Origin: Zopfochytrium polystomum
Taxonomy: Eukaryota > Chytridiomycota > Chytridiomycetes > Chytridiales > Chytridiaceae
Length of the DNA stretch: 64,000 bases
Direction: 5' to 3'
Assembly: GCA_025765615.1 (NCBI GenBank)
Contig: JAIVFJ010000012.1
Location: 248,001-312,000 of the forward strand
The translations under genes and the position numbers were made by a program. Positions 11,181 through 20,749 of this stretch are shown piece by piece; position 1 is the first letter of the stretch; each line of letters begins with the position of its first letter. Under the pieces are notes generated by a model that was not told the DNA's origin, searched no databases, and worked only from the letters and a program-made list of their open reading frames with translations.

Positions 11181-12501
11181 ACGCCGCCGCCGGCGCCGCC
11201 GCCATCTCGGCACCGCCGAAGGCACTCTCGACGACGACGCCGCCTCCCCGATCGCCATCGCCGCCAGCTCCAACTGCACCGCAACAACAACAACACAACA
11301 ACAACAACCTGCGAAAGATGCACTTCCCGCTCCAGCTGCCACAGCCACCGCCGAAGCCGCAGCCGACCGATCCAACCCGTCCCCGCTCAAGCCGTCGCTC
11401 TTTCTTAAACAGAGCGGCTCCCGTTCCGCTCGCAACTGCCGTACCTGGACGACTCGTACTTTGTCACGTCCTTGCACTTTTCTCCAGGTTTCGTAGATTC
11501 CGTCGACGTTGTGCAAAAGGAAATTTTACAAACCACTCCCGCATGAGTAGAATCCCTGCTTGTGATTCGATCGGCGATCGTCGTTTACATGATCCTGATT
11601 GCCGTGCTCACCTTGATCTCCCCGCAAGACGATCCGAAGCAAAGCACCTACTTCCCCACCTACTTTACCCATCTTTCTTGGTAATGGCAGCTTTTTTGGA
11701 GCAGGAATGGATGTGTTGCCTCTTTCCGAGTCTAACTTTTTAGTTTTTCCGCACTGTACCAAAACCCACAAAACAAAAAATAAAAACGAGCAGGTTCGGA
11801 ATCATGTTCTACTACGCCTTTGCCGCATACAGCACGCACGTGTACATCCGGGCCAACTACTCCACCGCGCCGCTCGCGGCGCGCCCCGCGGCCGTCCGGT
11901 ACTTCGGGTGGACGCTGTACGCCCTCAGCCAGCCGTATGCTTACATCGTGTCCGCCGTCTTTTGGACGGTCCTCGCGCCGCACTCGTTCGCCAACGCCCC
12001 CGTGATGGCGAGGGTGCTAACTTCGCTGATCCACTCGACCAACCTGCTGCTGGTGCTCTTCGAGTTTGGCGCCGGCGGCCGCCTGCCGCTGCTGTACGTG
12101 CAGTGGGTGCCGATGATCGCCCTGGCCGTGCTGTACCTGCTGTGGAGCATCGTCGCGCACTACGCCTACGCCGGCGTCGTCGACCCCGAGCGGTACCCCA
12201 ACGGGTTTTGGGCGTATTCGTTCCTGAGGGTCGATGTCTGGTACTCGTTTATCATGTTGAGTGAAACGTTTTGCTGGTTTTTTCGGTTTTTTTTTGCTCT
12301 GCCGAACGTCGCCATCGCCGGTCTAATGGAAAACAAAAAATTTGATCACACAGATACATCATCCTCGCGTTTGCGTTCTTTGGGGTGCATTGCTTCGCGG
12401 CCTGCATCCATGCTGCGAGGGACCGCAGACGCAAGCGACTGGGCAAGGCACCAGTTCCCGGCAGACGCCAGAACAAATCCGCCGAGCTCGCCCATGCGTG
12501 A
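11181..12501 (+). CDS. Multipass membrane protein, Rolling stone / FAR-17A-like
   Basis: Exons that fit: an N-terminal part to 11487, then 11551-11680, 11794-12255, 12354-12501. Seen: low-complexity Ala/Thr/Gln N-terminus, then LPYLDDSYFVTSLHFSP, a helix LLVIRSAIVVYMILIAVL, PTYFTHLSWFGIMFYYAFA, a second to fourth helix, HSTNLLLVLFEF, PLLYVQWVPMIALAVLY and a last helix ILAFAFFGVHCFAA before a basic tail. The pattern of an early helix, an HxxN helix and a late aromatic helix resembles the Rolling stone/androgen-induced-gene family; this is inference. The frame ending SPLKPSLFLKQ must shift by one base at about 11,413 to enter LPYLDD, with no good intron between: a frameshift or base-call error. 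The start codon is not found; 11181 is only the first codon after an upstream stop. Transcribed away from the glycosyltransferase. Confidence 0.5.
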
Positions 12502-13008
12502 GCTCTGCGAGGCGGGGCGGGGGAAGGGGGACGGGCCGAAGTTTAACGCCGAGCGAGCGCGGGGGAATTTGGGAGGTTGAGTTCTGCTATGATGCTATGA
12601 TGAGGATACTCTAGAGAGGCGGGGGGGGATTGCCGAGTAATAGAAGCGGTGTGGATTGACGACTGATACGCACTGAATCCAGTGGAGCCCGGCCGGCCCC
12701 GCGCGACCGTTCGCTTCCGGCCGGGCGCTGATTTTTGCCCCTGTCTGTCCAAAATGGACAAACAAATAAAAGAAAGAAAAGGGCACTTTCGGCTCAGGGC
12801 CTGTCGGAAGCCTCTGTCCAAAATGCTGTTCAAAATGTCATTGATTGCGACGGATGGCACAGTTTTGCCGTTTTGGTTATCATCCTCCACCTGGCTGACT
12901 TTTTGAAATAATCCATAAAAGGAAAAAAAGAACAATAGAAAAGAAAAAAGAAAAAAAGAAAAAGGAGAAGAAAAAAACACAAAAAAAAAAAAATAAATTG
13001 TTCACAGA
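12502..13008. other. Intergenic stretch
   Basis: No gene seen. Just before the arrestin-like start codon an A-rich run (about 12,915-12,998) contains repeated GAAAAA units; likely 5' untranslated DNA. Confidence 0.5.
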
Positions 13009-14640
13009 ATGGGCATCCTCACAAAGGCCTCGCTCGCCATCGTCTTTGACGACCCAGACTCGCACTTGCACTCGCACTCGTCGCTCTCGTCGCTCTCGTC
13101 GTCGCCCCCGTCGACCGCCGCCGCGGCAGCCCCGCCGCTGCCCGTCTTCGAGCTGCCCGAGACCCGCCGCCGCCCGCCCGCCTGGAACGCCGGCCGCGCC
13201 GCCTACGCCGCCTTCTCCACCCCCGCGGCCACCACCGCAAGCGTGCGCGGCAAGGTCGTCGTGCGCATCGACGCCGGCAAGCTCGGCAGGGCGACAGTCA
13301 AGGCCGCGAGCGTCCGCGCGCGGCTAGTGCGCAGGGAGCCGCACCCGAACAGCGCCGACGAGGTGCTGGTGGAGGCCGAGCTGTGGCGGGCGCAGGCCGG
13401 CGGCGGCGCCGGATTCGAAGAACTCGAGGGAACGTGAGTACACCACTTATCTGTATCTCAAACCGTCATCACGCATAAAAAAAAATAGGGCCGAGTACCC
13501 CTTCAGCTTCCCCGTCCACCCCAACCTGGCCGCGTCCTTCTCCGAGCTGCCAGACATCGCCGCGTCGACGGGTACCGCCCTGAACTACAAGGGCGCCAAC
13601 TACCGCGTCGTCGCCGTGCTCGAGCGTCACACCATGCCCGAAATCGAGACCGTACAGGCCGTCGTGCTCAGGAACGCCGTGCCCCCGCACTATATTCGCG
13701 AGGACCGCACCGCCGCGCACAAGGGGAGCTTGGGTCCCGGTAAGTTCCTTTTTTTGGAAGCCCCTCACTCCTCTTCGTTCTACCCTCACACCAGGTCTCT
13801 TTCAAAACCAAAACCCAGGGAAACCCACCTTCACAATCACCGCCCCGCGCGTCGTTTCCGTCTCCCCCACCGCCACCTTCCCCGTCACCGTCCGCCTGTC
13901 CAACCTCCCATCCACCACATCCACCACCACCTGGACCGCTACCGCCAAAATTACCGAATGGTTCGGCCCGGCGCCGTCCGCGTCCCTCGTCAAGTACGCA
14001 GACACCAAGCTCGCGATGGGCGGCAGCGAGTTTGTACGCGACGGCGTCAAGGTGCGCAAGCGTCCCGCGCGGAGCGGGCCTGCCGCGGCTGTGGTGGCCC
14101 TCGTGGCGCCTGCGGCGGCGGCGGCGGGGGCGGCGGCGGGGGCGGGGGCGGGGGATGGGGGTGGGGTGGGGTGGGGCGTCCGGTGCGGAGGAGGCGGACG
14201 GTGGGGACGCGGCGGAGGAGGTGACGTTGGCGTGGGAGGACGACGACGGGGACTTTGGGGACGACGCGCTGCTGGGTGGCGACGCCGCGGAGGAGGAGGC
14301 GGCGGCGGCGGCGGCGCCAGGCGCGGTCGAGGGCACGGTGCACGTCGCGACGGCGGGGCTCCGGGCGGACTGGTGCGACGGCGAGTTTTACAGCGCGCAC
14401 GCGGTCGAGGTGACGATCGCGCCCAGCCCCGCGGCCGGACGAGGGGGGGTGGGCGCGAGAGCTGGTGGGCGGCGCGCGGCGGCGCGAAGGGCGGCGGTGC
14501 TGCGGGTGCCGGTGCGGGTCGTGTATGCGGCGGAGGCGAGGCCGGAGGTGTGGGCCGGGTGGAGGGTTGTGGACGGGTGGGACGAGTGGCCCTGGAGAAA
14601 GTATGATAGGGCGCTCGGTTTCAAGCCGTTGTGGGAGTGA
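13009..14640 (+). CDS. Arrestin-like (alpha-arrestin/ART) protein
   Basis: Exons 13009-13433, 13489-13739, 13795-14640; about 506 residues. Alpha-arrestins are adaptors that bring Rsp5-type ubiquitin ligases to membrane transporters. Seen: ATG followed by a Ser-rich insert, then the arrestin N-fold (VRGKVVVRID, YPFSFPVHPNL, NYRVVAVLERH), a linker, and the C-fold (TFTITAPRVVSV, TWTATAKITEWFG, KYADTKLAMGG). After an Ala/Gly-rich run the second half (AVEGTVHVATAGLRADW, SAHAVEVTIAPSP) is in another frame; the break lies in poly-G/GGCGG sequence near 14,110-14,190 and total exon length is one base off a multiple of three. I see no PPxY motif. A long acidic low-complexity insert interrupts the C-fold. 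Assignment rests on the fold-like pattern. Confidence 0.6.
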
Positions 14641-14830
14641 AGAGTGTCGCTTCTGGGGAACGTGTTTCTTTCTTTTTTTTTTTTAGTGTCATTGCGTCAA
14701 GGTAATGAATGAGGCCTGAGGAAAAAGAAAGAGGACATCATAGAGCATAGAGATCACAAATTGAGAGAGGCACAGCAAGAACGGCGGACATGATATAGAG
14801 CGGAGAGAAACAGAACAGACGCGAACGCGT

Positions 14831-15805
14831 TCACGACGACGGGTGGACGGCCTTGGCAAACCCGACGCGCTTTCCGCCCTTGTCGAAAATGGTGTAGTAC
14901 GCGCGAATAAACACATCGCCCAGGATCGCGACCCCGCCAATATCGTCCGCGCCGCGCGTGAACCCCGAAATCGCCGTCGTTCCCCCCGCCGCCGCCGACC
15001 TTGACGACGTAAATGCTCGCCGGGATCGTGTACTCGACGCCCTGGATCGTCAGCACAACGTCCGGGCCGGTCTCGGCGACGGCGGCGTCGATCGGGTACA
15101 CCCCTTGCTGCGCGTCGTACGGCGCGGCGCCAATGGCGGCGTTGATCGCGTCCGCCACCGACGACTCGAGGATGTTGAGCGTCGTGCCCGTGTCGGCGAT
15201 AAAGTCCTTGATTTGGTCAAACAGCGGGCCGCGCTGGCCGTTTGCGGCGAACGACGCGCCGGCGCCGAACGACGCCTGCCAATACGTCGTCGACGTCAGT
15301 GGCAGGTAGTGCACGGGGCCCGTGTACTTGCTCGCGTCGAGGCCGCCGACGGTGACTTCGCCCGTGTCGTTGGAGGCGGCGTCGGTGGCGTTGGAGAGGT
15401 AAAAGGCGAACCGGTTGTCGGCGAGCCGCAGCGCGTCGATAAAGTTGGACTGCGCGGCGGCGGCGCCGCCCTGCTGCGAGATGTTGGAGATGGACTGGAA
15501 CGCGAGGCCCATCAGCCCGTCGCCCGGGTCGTTGAAGCCGGTCTCGGACGTCGACACGCCGAACGCGATCGTCGCCGTCTTGCCCGCGAGCGTGACGGGG
15601 CCTTTGTAGATGAGGCCCGAGACGGAGCCGGAGCCGTACGACGTCGAGAACGATTTGGAGAGCGACGTCAGCGTCTTGTCGGAAAGTTTGACGGTGCGCT
15701 GGTCCGGCTGGCCACACGATCCGTCGGAGGAGGTGCAGTTGGGTCCGCGGAACCACGTGTCGGACGACCCGCTTTGTTCGGTGGGTCGGGTGAGTGTGGG
15801 GTGAG

Positions 15806-15843
<38 letters not shown>

Positions 15844-16057
15844 CTCACGTGTCCAAGTCGAGGAAGAACTGCTGCCCGTTACCAAGGGTGACGGGGCAGA
15901 TGTACAGCTCGTCGGCAATGTCCGTGAGCGGCGCACCGCCCGGCGCGACGGCCGCAATCTTGACCGCGACCTTGTCCTCGCGGAGACGCTCGGACCATCG
16001 CGCAATCGCGCGGGCGACATTGTGCCCCGCGGCGGTGCGCGTCTTTGTAATGGGCAC
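14831..16057 (-). CDS. Pepsin-type aspartic protease (A1 family), 5' exon not placed
   Basis: Secreted or vacuolar endopeptidase. Exons 16057-15849 and 15771-14831, joined so that DLDT runs into GSSDTWF, restoring the first catalytic DTG. The second catalytic motif is IADTGTTL, and a flap-like block YGSGSVSG is present. The upstream exon has a propeptide-like part ([18 protein letters not shown]) with no signal peptide; the true first exon should lie beyond 16,100 but I could not place it. The tail [17 protein letters not shown]...[11 protein letters not shown] is recognisable only after a one-base shift in a run of six C (plus strand 14,982-14,987), so the frame is broken there. The intron 15772-15848 contains a (CT)n tract, and a (GT)n tract sits right upstream of the 16057 acceptor. 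Confidence 0.75.
15808..15841. repeat. (CT)n tract in protease intron
   Basis: About 17 CT units inside the 77-base intron between the two catalytic-domain exons of the aspartic protease; read on the coding strand it is an (AG)n run just after the donor. Confidence 0.95.
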
Positions 16058-16484
16058 CTGCGTGTGTGTGTGTGTGTGTGTGTGCGTGTGTTTCCGGGGG
16101 ACGGGGAAGAGCGTTGTCGGGAAGTGTGAGATTGCAAGAGAAGTGCCACAAAAGCAGGGGCTGGGCCTCCAAAGGGGAAATGAATGTACTGTATGTGAAT
16201 TGAAAGGCAGGGCGGACGGGGAATCCAACCCGCGTGCCACTATCTATCTATCGGTTGACGCTCTCGTGCTGTCGCTCTCTCACGCTTGCCCTCGGTCGTC
16301 AAGTACCCCACCCTGAAGATGGCCGCGGACGCAGCCGCTTCCGTTCCCGACGACGACGACGACGACGTGGCGGCGGCAGCGGCGGCGGCGGCGTCGGCGG
16401 ACGGTCTGTACATTTTGGAGGCGGCCTTGCCCATTTCTTTTCTGTGTAGCTGAGTTGAATGAAGAAGAATTCGGTGGTGGTGAT

Positions 16485-16614
16485 AGGGGGCGAGAGAGAG
16501 ATAGAGAGAGAGAGAGCGAGAGAGAGAGAGAGAGAGTGAGTGAGTGAGTGAGTGAGAGAGAGAGAGCGCGAGAGAGAGCGAGAGGAGAGAGAGAGAGAGA
16601 GAGAGAGAGATAAG
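16485..16614. repeat. (GA)n imperfect tract
   Basis: About 130 bases of GA repeats with GATA, GAGC and (GAGT)n interruptions. Further tracts follow: (CT)n at 16,705-16,757, a CA/TG stretch at 16,864-16,906 and (CAGA)6 at 16,949-16,976. Together they make the 16.4-17.0 kb segment a microsatellite cluster with no gene. Confidence 0.9.
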
Positions 16615-17421
16615 CAGCAGCCAGCAGACAGAGTGGAGTGTTTCTTATTTGTGGCTGATTGATTGGGGGGCACATGCCCACTGTGTCTTTGCCCCACACT
16701 GTCTATCTCCCTCTCTCTCTCTCTCACTCTCTCGCTCTCTCTCTCTCTCTGTCTCTCCCCCATAAGCCCATAAGGTAGCCGCGCATTGCGAAACTCGGTC
16801 CCACCAAGAAGCGGCACGCCATTGATTGATTCATCAAACTCCTCTTATCGAACATGGAGCCATATGTGTGTGTGCACACACAAACACACACACACACGCA
16901 AACGCAGACCAGAGCTCGCTGGGTGGCGTCATTAACCATTATCCGTCCAGCAGACAGACAGACAGACAGACAGACAAATCACCGCGCACAGTGCAAAACG
17001 CGCGGCTGTTTGTCTGTTTGTCTTGGCAAGAGCGCCTGCCGGCTGCTCCGCCATCACCGCCTCCGAACATCACGTTACGTACCCCAACCCCGCGCACCGT
17101 TACCCAACTCCATCCCATTCCGCCCCCTACGTCCTGCGCGGGGGAATGTTTCTTATTTTTTTCTTCCACGATCGGCACAGATCCTACCTATCCGACGTCA
17201 TATGGCCTGCACTTTACATGGAAATACACATTATCAACATTATCACAACCGCCACTTGATCTCGACCGAGCAACACAACCTGGTCCTCACATCAACAAGC
17301 TCAAACCCCTTGCCGGTTGGCCAATTGTGAAGTCGTCTTCTCGGTCGCTTTGGGGTCCTTCATTTTTTCTGACACGGCCGCCCGCAGTCCGCAGCTGCGA
17401 AAACTCGCCGACCCACAAGAG

Positions 17422-17429
17422 TATAAAAA
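17422..17429 (+). promoter_or_regulatory. TATA box of the U5 snRNA gene
   Basis: TATAAAAA about 30 bases upstream of the inferred U5 5' end, the spacing expected of a polymerase II promoter. Confidence 0.6.
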
Positions 17430-17457
17430 GGGCTCTTCTGTTCTCACCGTTTCCCTC

Positions 17458-17595
17458 CAGTGTCTCCTCTCTGGCGTTCCAACAGTCTTCAATGCGATTC
17501 TAACTTTCGCCTTTTACTAAAGTTAGCCGTGTTGGAGCGCCACTTGCTGAGAGTGTGCCAATTTTTGAAACCCCCCCCAATTTCCCTCTGGGAAC
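17458..17595 (+). ncRNA. U5: U5 spliceosomal snRNA
   Basis: Core component of the U5 and tri-snRNP that aligns exons during splicing. Seen: the invariant loop I (GCCTTTTAC at about 17,509-17,517) closed by a stem AACTTT/AAAGTT, the flanking CTCTGG and CCGTG, an outer stem TGGCGTTCCAAC paired with GTTGGAGCGCCA, the Sm-binding site CCAATTTTTGA (17,558-17,568), and a 3' hairpin TTCCC-TCT-GGGAA (about 17,581-17,593). These elements are in the right order and spacing. The exact ends are inferred from the TATA position and the last hairpin. Confidence 0.88.
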
Positions 17596-18167
17596 ACCCT
17601 TCTTTACGTACAATGTCGATGAAAACTCTTTGGGGCAATGAAGGGCTAACCTCGGTTGACAGACCGCGGCGCCAGGATCAATGACCCCACCATGATGAAT
17701 GCAGAGAACCATTTTGGCTGGGAGTGCTCAAGAGAAACCGACTCCCGCCGGGGAAGGTTCTCTTTCCATCAATCTTGCAACCGACAACATTCGTGAGCGC
17801 ATTTCTCGTCCGCATTTGATGAGCAATGAGCTCAATCCTCACATACCCACCCCCCACCCAAAACCCAGCCGAACGCGCGGCTTTGCGTGGCTCCCTCCCG
17901 TGAAACTACGTCATGTTCATGTGCACCCCTCTTCCAAACCCCCCCGATCAAGCTAAAGTGCGAAACGAGACAAGGAGGCGCGTAGCACTCGCTGGTTCAC
18001 ACTTGATGAGCCCAACGGGTTGCTGCCCTGAGCCGCGCCCGCACCTCTGGCAGACCTCAGAGCAGACGACCTTTTATCCAAGATTGTTAAAGCGAAAGAA
18101 ACAATTTTAAGCATAGGCATCACCTTTTTTGCAAGCAGGCTGAAAACAGAGGCCGCCTGTCAGAAGC
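17596..18167. other. Intergenic stretch
   Basis: No gene, RNA or repeat that I can support. Confidence 0.5.
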
Positions 18168-19996
18168 TCACCGCAAATTGGGGTCATCATCCTCACTTTC
18201 CACGTCTGCACTTGGCTCTGCCTGATTCATACTTGAAGAGGACTGTTCTTGCGCCACCGCTTCGCCTCTGTCTTGCTGTGCGGTTCCTTTCAACATCACC
18301 TCCAGCTCTGGGGAATGATGAAAGTCAATGTGGTTTTACTTCCGCAGCTTCACCGGGTGGCAGTGGCTTGAAGAGCTCCTTGTCATAAGGAATCTAAGCA
18401 GCATACTTCTGCAGTCCAGCCATTGTTAGGCGCTGTGCAAGGTCGCTGAGGAATTAGAGCTCCATGAAGAATAAGTAGTTTGTGAATCAGAAGCAGTGAT
18501 ATGAGTCAGATTACCTTGCTTGATGAGTTGTGACGGTCAACTGGCGTTTTGAGCTGCATGGCACTGTGAAGGAGAAATGATGCGTTTTCTGGAGTTGCAG
18601 CTACTTAAGAAAAAACTTGATGAACCAATTTGGGCAAGCAAAGCATAAGCAGTCTGACAGAATTGGCAACAAGGTCTGGTTCTTGGTTGCGTGGGTGTTG
18701 GGAGATTAGTATGAAGAAAAGTTGGGAACAGGATTTCAATGGTTGTATGACTTGAGCTGGGATCTGTTTTGTGGTACCAAACCAATTGGTGAGCTTTGTG
18801 CAGAAAACAAACTATGAAACAAAGGACGTGCCCATCTGACTTCCTTGCACAATTGGAGAAATATGGTCTTACCTGGTATATTGTGGTTCCCAAAAAAAAG
18901 TCAGCAAAAATCCAACGCTATCCTTCTGTGTCTTCAAGCAATTGATCTCACGGTTCTCACCATTTGATGAGTTTAGGATCCAGCTAGTGCGCAGCCATTC
19001 CCAACACCACAGCAAACTTGAATGGAATGCTGTGGTCCACCAAATGTTTTTGCACCTTCTCAAAGCACGCATTACGCATCTCTGATGACTCCTCCAGCGT
19101 TGCAAGCTTAAGTTTTGCTTGGTCTGCGACAGTCAGCAGCGCTGTGCAACTCCGGATTCGGCAAAGTTTGAGGATTGACTTATATGAAATGAGGCTTTAC
19201 ATGCAGGGCTACGTTGTTCAAAGTGCTTGGGCTGTGGAGAAATATTCTTGAGCGCAATGGCCAAGTCAAGCCTAAGACGCTCATTTGGTGAGTGAAATAA
19301 ACTTCTTTTTTTTTTTTTGGTGGCTGGCACTAAATCTTCTAACTCACTAAAAATGCATCCGATCAGCTGTACTGCGCAGCCTCTTCAGGTGTTTTGCAAC
19401 TTTGCACTTTCTTCACAAGCACCTTGATGCCAAGCACCTAACAGAAAAGTGTGAGGTTTTTGCTTCCCACCTGCCAATTCACGAAGACAAGATAACCTTC
19501 AGTGCACCTTCAACATGCAACTGATTGAAAGGCACCTAGTCTTCTGAATGAGAGTTCTTGAGGAAACAGTGAGAAGCACACAAGATAAAATAGCGATTCA
19601 GCCCAAGGACACTACTCACCTTGTCGCAGCTCTTCAGCAAAAGCTCCTTCTCGATCTACTTGGTGACCTCTGAGTTGTTCTGCGTGGCCAACTCAGGACA
19701 GAACCGCATGAACTGGAAGCCAGCTTCGACGATAGCCTTGCAGGATTATTCACAGTCTACCATCAGTTGCTGCAAAGGCCCTCCATAATTTTGTTCAAGT
19801 TGGCTCCAGATGCTGGGACTTCTGACCATCACTGCAGCTTGTCAGCCACAATTGCTGTTTTGACAGAATCGGTGTTGGTGGACGCAATTATGATGGCCAT
19901 TACTTTCTTGCAATGATGGGAGGTTGCCGCCTTGGTCAGAATTGTGGCTGCGTTTAAGGCTTCAGGGACCGCTTCTTCTAGCGTCCAGTTCACTGG
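18168..19996 (-). pseudogene. Decayed PDS5-like cohesin regulator (C-terminal part)
   Basis: Pds5 is the HEAT-repeat regulator of cohesin in the nucleus. On the minus strand the fragments occur in Pds5 order but with stop codons and frame changes: AATILTKAATSHHCKKVMA (about 19,930), EAGFQFMRFCPELATQ and IEKELLLKSCDK (about 19,700-19,620), VLGIKVLVKKVQSCKTPEEA (about 19,420), RNACFEKVQKHLVDHSIPFK then MAAH-stop-LDPKLIKW (about 19,080-18,965), LAQRLTMAGLQKYAA-stop-IPYDKELFKPLPP (about 18,445-18,340), and a C-terminus ending EDDDPNLR at 18,168. Plausible intron borders remain between pieces. The stretch is clearly less GC-rich than its neighbours. At least five in-frame stops (TAG, TAA, TGA) interrupt it. 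Identification is by remembered family pattern, so moderate; that it was coding is more certain. Confidence 0.6.
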
Positions 19997-20749
19997 AGGG
20001 GTAAATTATTGTCAGTGTAAACACCAGGCAAAGTTAAACAGTCTACTCTGAGTGAGTGGAAGGATTGAATGAAGTGGAGATGTCTGTTTGTGGGTGGTCC
20101 TTCTCCCCAACTTGGAGAGAAAGAGAGAAAAACTGTATTGTGAATAATTGATACAAAATGTTGATTTGCATGCTACAATAGTTGCTAGGCAAGTGTGACC
20201 AGCACAGGGTAAAAACCTCTCCTATATTATCTGCTTGAGCAGAGGAGGAGGAAAACTGTTAACACCAGGTTTCCGTTGGGGAGGGAATGGATCCATTTGG
20301 CAGGAGTCGGATGTCCTTGTCAGAATGTCCCACTCCTTGTCCAGCTGTGTCCTATGACAAGCTGGCTCTGCGAATTCCGCCTTCTGATTGCATCGTAAAA
20401 TGCGGCTTGGCGGCTTCTTGCGTTGCGCAATAAAAAATGTGTTACGGGATCTAGGTGACCAACGCGAGGCGAGATGCAGGAAAGGAGCCGCATATGGAAG
20501 CAAAGTTCCCTGCGGGACAAATCGGAAAATGCAGGAGTGCAGCGAATCGGAGCAACAGGGCGTGAGGGGCGCCAAAATAGAGTGTGGAGAGAAAAAAGGG
20601 ATTGCGACTGAAAGCGCGAGGATGCTGTTGGTCGCGAGGATGAGTTCAAGCATTTGCCGACTTGGGGAGCGGACTGAGCTTGGGTAACACTTCTAGTATT
20701 CAATCACTTGCGCAAAGAACGAAACAAAAATTACAGAAAGAAAAGATCA
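19997..20749. other. Intergenic stretch
   Basis: No supported gene. A 143-codon minus-strand frame with a real ATG (20,653 to 20,222) starts with a hydrophobic segment that looks like a signal peptide, but the remainder is Ser/Pro/Arg-rich and featureless; it may be chance or flank of the decayed gene. Confidence 0.4.

Noticed and set aside
18168..19996. Reassigned genetic code (TAG/TAA read as Gln) to explain the stops in the PDS5-like region
   Set aside because: Neighbouring intact genes use TAG (NNT), TAA (FMT1, SPT20, NOT3) and TGA as real terminators, and the region also has TGA stops and frame changes, so decay is simpler.
18168..19996. Repeat-induced point mutation (CpA to TpA) as the cause of decay
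   Set aside because: The stops are compatible with it, but without the intact copy the ancestral bases are unknown; not claimed.
20222..20653. 143-codon frame with a signal-peptide-like start
   Set aside because: No family, no conserved pattern, no intron logic; too weak to call.
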